This document shows, one piece after another, positions 5,559 to 7,234 of a stretch of 7,234 nt of DNA. The notes under the pieces were generated by a model, which made no database searches, was not told the DNA's origin, and saw nothing but the letters and a program-made list of their open reading frames with translations. The translations under genes were made by a program, and so were the position numbers. Source of the stretch: Chloroflexota bacterium (GTDB lineage Bacteria; Chloroflexota; Dehalococcoidia; GIF9; UBA5629); NCBI GenBank assembly GCA_026389695.1, contig JAPLHI010000054.1, positions 1-7,234 of the forward strand, given 5' to 3'. Each line of letters begins with the position of its first letter. Within the stretch, counting starts at the first letter, position 1.

Positions 5559-6198
5559 CAGCAGTGACGGCACCGTACACCACTAAATAGTGCAGTACTG
5601 CGCCCAGCAATATCCATAGGTGGAAGATATCATGAAAGCCGAAGACGCCCGGGAAGGGATTGGGTTTTTTGATAGTGTAGACTATTCCACCTATAGTGTA
5701 AGCGACTCCGCCGGCAACCAGTAAAAACAGCGAGCCCGGTGACATGCTTTCCACAAGCTGTTTCAGCGGTATCAGCGCCATCCAGCCCATCAAAACGTAG
5801 ATAGCAACCGTGAGTGCCCGCGGGGCTTGCACATAGAATATCTTTAGTAAAAAACCCAGTATCACCAGCAGCCATTGCGCGGCAATGATACCCCAGCGCA
5901 GATAGCCGTCAAGGTAAATGTAGCACAGGGGTGTGTAGGTACCGGCGATCATAAAGAATATGGCTATGTGATCTAATTTACGCAGCTTGCCGGTGGTATT
6001 TTCGTCCGTCTTCAGGCCGTGATAAACAGTGCTGCTGACAAACAGGAAAATAGTGCTCAAACTATATATGCTGGATACAATTACAATGGGTAATGAACCC
6101 CATGAGTTGTACAGCAATATTCCATAACCGGCCAACGCCGCGATTGCTCCCGCAAGGTGTGAATAGAAAGAAAAAGAGTCAGATTTGTTAACAGGCAT
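5542..6198 (-). CDS. HlyIII/TrhA (PAQR-like) family membrane protein
   Basis: The product is a 218-residue, seven-helix membrane protein of the hemolysin III/YqfA/TrhA group, relatives of eukaryotic adiponectin/progestin receptors. Conserved marks are SFYSHLAGA near the N terminus (10-18), S56-x3-H60 in SSTVYH, LDHIAIF with D76 (75-81), AGTYTP (85-90) and HDIFH with H189 and H193 before the last helix. Together these supply the Ser/His/Asp/His-x3-His set of the putative zinc-dependent hydrolase site in this superfamily. The name hemolysin is historical; bacterial members have been tied to membrane-lipid homeostasis, and no toxin role should be assumed. ATG start with AAAGGA 11 nt upstream. 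It follows the methyltransferase-like gene by 30 bp, so the two are probably co-transcribed, and its 3' end overlaps the dehydrogenase gene by 17 bp. Confidence 0.88.
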   Translation of the reverse strand: MPVNKSDSFSFYSHLAGAIAALAGYGILLYNSWGSLPIVIVSSIYSLSTIFLFVSSTVYHGLKTDENTTGKLRKLDHIAIFFMIAGTYTPLCYIYLDGYLRWGIIAAQWLLVILGFLLKIFYVQAPRALTVAIYVLMGWMALIPLKQLVESMSPGSLFLLVAGGVAYTIGGIVYTIKKPNPFPGVFGFHDIFHLWILLGAVLHYLVVYGAVTAVISTL

Positions 6199-6228
6199 TT
6201 AGTAGGTCGTCCTTTCAACATATTTAAT

Positions 6229-6738
6229 TTAACCGATCCACGGCTTGAATCTGGGTATCCAGCGTGGCACGTTCTTCTTATACAGCAAGTACTCTTCTCC
6301 GAACCGTTTCTCAAGCCCGGGCTCCTCCGAAAATAAGAAATAGATATTATTAATTAAGAAAAAACATACGAACCAGATGAAAATTAATGCCGAACCTACA
6401 ACCACAGCCTCACCCAGCAATGCCATCAGCACACCGCTGATCATGGGATTCCGCACATATCTGTACGGCCCGATGGCAACGAGTTTTTTAGTCGGCGTCC
6501 AGGGAGCCAGCGTACCTTTGCCGATGTTAATGAAAAGTCGAATTGTATAAGACAGCAGGTACAGGCCGCATCCCATTAAAATTGCGCCGATGAATACAAA
6601 TAGAGCATCCCAAGGCAGTCCCAAGCCCCAGCCCAGCCTGAAGCTGTTAGTAGCCCACAGGATTGTCCCTGGTACAATCAGCAAAACTGTAACTGGCAGA
6701 ATGAAGGATTTAATTTGGGTAAAAATCGAATTTTGCAC
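6229..6738 (-). CDS. Isoprenylcysteine carboxyl methyltransferase-like membrane protein
   Basis: A 169-residue integral membrane protein with about four to five hydrophobic segments. The C-terminal half carries the ICMT/PEMT-type S-adenosylmethionine site: GPYRYVRNPM (89-98), then two hydrophobic helices, then EEPGLEKRFGEEYLLYKKNVPRWIPRF, where the Glu-Glu, the Tyr and the Arg-Trp-Ile-Pro are characteristic. Bacterial members methylate small molecules or lipids at the membrane; eukaryotic substrates (prenylated proteins) are not implied. The only start codon compatible with the frame is GTG at 6738, since an in-frame TGA lies at 6765-6763 with no ATG between. No good Shine-Dalgarno is visible, and an inverted repeat lies just upstream. 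The HlyIII-family gene follows by 30 bp. Family confident, substrate unknown. Confidence 0.82.
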   Translation of the reverse strand: MQNSIFTQIKSFILPVTVLLIVPGTILWATNSFRLGWGLGLPWDALFVFIGAILMGCGLYLLSYTIRLFINIGKGTLAPWTPTKKLVAIGPYRYVRNPMISGVLMALLGEAVVVGSALIFIWFVCFFLINNIYFLFSEEPGLEKRFGEEYLLYKKNVPRWIPRFKPWIG

Positions 6739-6742
6739 TTGT

Positions 6743-6806
6743 GTGATGATATATCTTCTAAGTCAATTAATTCATTTTTTGGTAAGGTCATTTAAGATAT
6801 TATCAC
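6743..6806 (-). repeat. Imperfect inverted repeat in the leader of the methyltransferase-like gene
   Basis: GTGAT plus ATATCTT on the + strand (6743-6747, 6751-6757) pairs with AAGATAT plus ATCAC (6794-6800, 6802-6806): twelve pairs with a small internal bulge and a 36-nt loop. In the leftward transcript the 3' arm ends 4 nt before the GTG start and covers the only purine-rich stretch (AGAAGA) that could bind the ribosome. Confidence 0.4.
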
Positions 6807-6825
6807 TACTATGCAATCGATGTAA
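6797..6825 (-). promoter_or_regulatory. Weak candidate promoter for the methyltransferase-like/HlyIII pair
   Basis: TTACAT (6825-6820) and TAATAT (6802-6797), spaced 17 bp, each match four of six consensus positions on the - strand. In AT-rich DNA such matches are common by chance, so this is only the best candidate in the 97-bp gap. Confidence 0.2.
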
Positions 6826-6835
6826 TCCCGCTTTT

Positions 6836-7129
6836 TCATACGTATTGCACTTCGCGTAAAATGTGAGCTCCGATTCTGGGTTTCAGGGCATTTTTCATAA
6901 CGAGATCAACTTTCAAACCGGTAATTTTACTTAAATAGTTTTCCAATCTTATGAATTCGAACAATCCTATCGGCCTGGTAAACTCAATGAGAACATCCAG
7001 ATCGCTCCGTTTGTTTTGTTTTCCAAGGACATATGAACCAAATATGCCGATTTCCCTGATACCATAGCATTGGCTAAGTTCCGGCTTCTTTGCATTCAAT
7101 AATTCTGTTATCTCGTTAAGTGTATTCAT
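6836..7129 (-). CDS. MNT-type minimal nucleotidyltransferase (MntA-like antitoxin family)
   Basis: A 97-residue minimal nucleotidyltransferase of the pol-beta superfamily. Visible motifs: GIFGSYVLGK (28-37) with the GS pair, SDLDVLIEF (42-50) giving the metal-binding aspartates D43 and D45, and VDLV (74-77) giving the third acidic residue D75. The ending, with ALKPRIGAHILREVQYV (81-97), is typical of MNT proteins partnered with HEPN RNases; in characterised HepT-MntA pairs the MNT enzyme adds AMP residues to the HEPN toxin and neutralises it. No HEPN gene lies downstream (the next gene is methyltransferase-like), and any upstream partner would be beyond 7234. ATG start with a poor ribosome site. 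Family confident; antitoxin role depends on finding the partner. Confidence 0.88.
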   Translation of the reverse strand: MNTLNEITELLNAKKPELSQCYGIREIGIFGSYVLGKQNKRSDLDVLIEFTRPIGLFEFIRLENYLSKITGLKVDLVMKNALKPRIGAHILREVQYV

Positions 7130-7162
7130 AACACGCCATCACAAAATTAATTACTCGAATAA

Positions 7163-7191
7163 ATTGTATTTAAATCTCTGTACAATAGCAA
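7163..7191 (-). promoter_or_regulatory. Candidate promoter for the MNT gene
   Basis: On the - strand TTGCTA (7191-7186) and TACAAT (7168-7163) are 17 bp apart, with four and five of six matches to consensus, in AT-rich DNA 34 bp before the ATG. If real, the MNT gene is transcribed separately from whatever lies upstream of the window edge. Confidence 0.35.
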
Positions 7192-7234
7192 TTTTGGCAC
7201 TAATTAAATCATAAAAATCAAGGTGTTTGACTTT

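Noticed and set aside
6590..6859. 89-codon + strand open frame
   Set aside because: It runs antisense through the methyltransferase-like gene and an AT-rich gap, with no domain resemblance and no ribosome site.
7130..7234. AT-rich end of the window as an origin, att site or mobile-element end
   Set aside because: No iterated repeats, terminal inverted repeats or tRNA fragment are visible; only a plausible promoter and a short open frame.

Overview
The window looks like bacterial chromosome from a moderate-GC anaerobe. The cues are densely packed genes, clear AGGAG-type ribosome binding sites, TTG and GTG starts, and an acyl-CoA/succinyl-CoA metabolic set. The style of the proteins (discrete 3-hydroxyacyl-CoA dehydrogenase, surface lipoprotein with fibronectin-III modules) would fit a Chloroflexota/Dehalococcoidia-like lineage, but that placement is an impression, not something the sequence proves.

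Layout. Bases 1-1256 (+ strand) hold the 3' end of sucC and all of sucD, the two subunits of ADP/GDP-forming succinyl-CoA synthetase. Facing them on the - strand is a cluster read from about 4435 down to 1277: a YhhN/TMEM86-type membrane protein (lysoplasmalogenase family), a crotonase-fold enoyl-CoA isomerase, and a trypsin-like lipoprotein whose reading frame continues past one in-frame TAG into two fibronectin-III-like domains and a thioredoxin-like domain. A near-consensus promoter (ATGACA-17-TATAAT) sits in front of this cluster. A hairpin with a T tract, lying inside the end of sucD, closes it. Divergent from the cluster, on the + strand, is a 3-hydroxyacyl-CoA dehydrogenase (start at 4671). 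It runs tail to tail, with a 17-bp overlap, into a HlyIII/TrhA-family membrane protein. Upstream of that on the - strand are an isoprenylcysteine-methyltransferase-like membrane protein and an orphan MNT nucleotidyltransferase, in AT-richer surroundings.

How the genes may fit together. The isomerase, the hydroxyacyl-CoA dehydrogenase and succinyl-CoA synthetase are all acyl-CoA enzymes, and the YhhN protein may act on ether lipids, so the centre of the window reads as lipid/acyl-CoA metabolism. The protease-FN3-thioredoxin gene is the most notable item. The amber codon separates two halves that both remain intact, and the downstream half has no start codon that would preserve its first FN3 domain. 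It is therefore either a freshly broken gene, a sequencing error, or a recoded/readthrough TAG. Nothing in the window is a clear mobile element, CRISPR array, rRNA or tRNA.
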